Source: Clostridiaceae bacterium
GTDB taxonomy: Bacteria > Bacillota > Clostridia > Christensenellales > CAG-917
Assembly (NCBI GenBank): GCA_031289315.1
Contig: JAITPR010000060.1
Location: forward strand, 1-57,686
Direction of reading: 5' to 3'
Length of the DNA: 57,686 bases
Notes under the pieces: generated by a model
What the model saw: the letters and a program-made list of their open reading frames with translations, nothing else
What the model was told of the DNA's origin: nothing
Databases searched by the model: none
Program-made: the position numbers and the translations under genes
Shown here: positions 57,339-57,686 of the stretch, in pieces
Layout of the letters: every line of letters begins with the position of its first letter
Numbering within the stretch: position 1 is the stretch's first letter

Positions 57339-57686
57339 TTAAAACCGCACGCGAACGCAAGGGCGCACGCCGCGACAGTCGCTGAAAACGAAGTCGTAGA
57401 CGTCGCCGTCGTAGAAGTAGCCGTGGAAGTCAACGTACGCCGCAAAGCGCCCACCACCGCCGCCAACGGGGGTTCTCAACCACCACTGTGAGTTGCCTTT
57501 TGCCCATTCATATCCTTTATCAGGTTTTTCCCAATTCCATAGCTTAACTCCCCCACCGTCGTATACCTTCTCCTTGCTCTTCGCAAACTCCGTCCCCTGC
57601 GCACACCTCTCGTCTGTGCGCCATACTCCCTTAACCTGCTTGTTTTCTCCGCCTAAATACTTCTTCGCTTCCGCTACGCTCAATAA
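57339..57686 (-). CDS. C-terminal part of a DUF6273-type protein (cut by window edge)
   Basis: The frame is open to the window end and encodes about 115 residues: LLSVAEAKKYLGG, then WWLRTPVGGGGGRFAAYVDFHG and a final CRGVRPCVRVRF. The WWLR, AAYV and GVRP blocks are those of the DUF6273 domain of Clostridia surface or secreted proteins, whose function is unknown. The N-terminal part lies outside the window, so the full domain order cannot be given. Repeat family 3 DNA follows its stop. Confidence 0.7.
   Translation of the reverse strand, partial: LLSVAEAKKYLGGENKQVKGVWRTDERCAQGTEFAKSKEKVYDGGGVKLWNWEKPDKGYEWAKGNSQWWLRTPVGGGGGRFAAYVDFHGYFYDGDVYDFVFSDCRGVRPCVRVRF

Noticed and set aside
57339..57686. 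Diversity-generating retroelement target
   Set aside because: The domain end resembles variable surface domains, but no reverse transcriptase or template repeat is in the window.

Overview
The window looks like a chromosomal piece of a Gram-positive, anaerobic, spore-forming Clostridia-type bacterium (phylum Bacillota). The evidence is the spoIIAA-spoIIAB-sigF operon, the Firmicutes gene order frr-uppS-cdsA-dxr-rseP-ispG-polC locus, rpmF/plsX/rnc/smc/ftsY on one strand, ackA/pta, two rubrerythrins with a PerR-type regulator, many lipoproteins, and an OadB-type sodium pump subunit. A finer taxonomic name cannot be given from the sequence alone. No rRNA, tRNA, CRISPR array or transposase gene was seen.

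Layout. 0-6.5 kb: a membrane-anchored metallophosphoesterase, two orphan solute-binding lipoproteins, rubrerythrin and birA. 6.5-8.3 kb: a small regulated cassette (XRE repressor, two membrane proteins, two operators) between inverted copies of a hairpin repeat. 8.3-19.1 kb: ftsY, smc, a probable structured RNA, a phosphoesterase, a decayed lipoprotein gene, an oadB/oadG-like pair, rnc, plsX and rpmF. 19.3-25.6 kb: HEAT-repeat protein, ackA, pta, Sel1-repeat protein and tmcAL. 25.7-34.3 kb is more accessory: collagen-like protein, membrane acyltransferase-like protein, DUF4832-type lipoprotein, mscL, a GGCC-type cytosine methyltransferase beside a wrecked restriction endonuclease, an ATC-hydrolase-like protein and a GH16 lipoprotein. 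34.7-38.9 kb: reverse rubrerythrin/perR, mntP and the spoIIA operon. 39.0-47.2 kb: the isoprenoid/envelope operon ending in a protein that has only the N-terminal, OB and exonuclease parts of PolC. 47.5-55.7 kb: a co-directional cluster of a SipW-dependent secreted protein, two ER-type signal peptidases, a membrane-anchored McrB-type AAA+ ATPase and a DUF2357/coiled-coil protein. 55.7-57.7 kb: repeat-rich DNA and the end of a DUF6273-type protein.

The most interesting points are: (1) the five-gene secretion/AAA+ cluster, in which both signal peptidases carry the same EEFL-type cytoplasmic tail motif; (2) the polymerase-less PolC at the polC locus, which keeps a candidate beta-clamp motif (QSSLF) and an intact exonuclease; (3) near-absence of GGCC (8 sites found by eye in 57.7 kb) matching the GGCC-type methyltransferase and its dead nuclease partner; (4) four transcription units whose -10 box lies exactly 7 nt before the ATG and which lack a Shine-Dalgarno sequence, so probably leaderless; (5) three interspersed repeat families, the commonest being a roughly 70-bp palindromic element with about 12 copies; (6) a promoter-driven, hairpin-rich RNA upstream of smc.

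Functional links: PerR and rubrerythrins indicate peroxide defence in an anaerobe; ackA/pta indicate fermentative acetate formation, and tmcAL (family enzyme uses acetate) lies beside them; the collagen-like protein resembles exosporium proteins and fits with sporulation.
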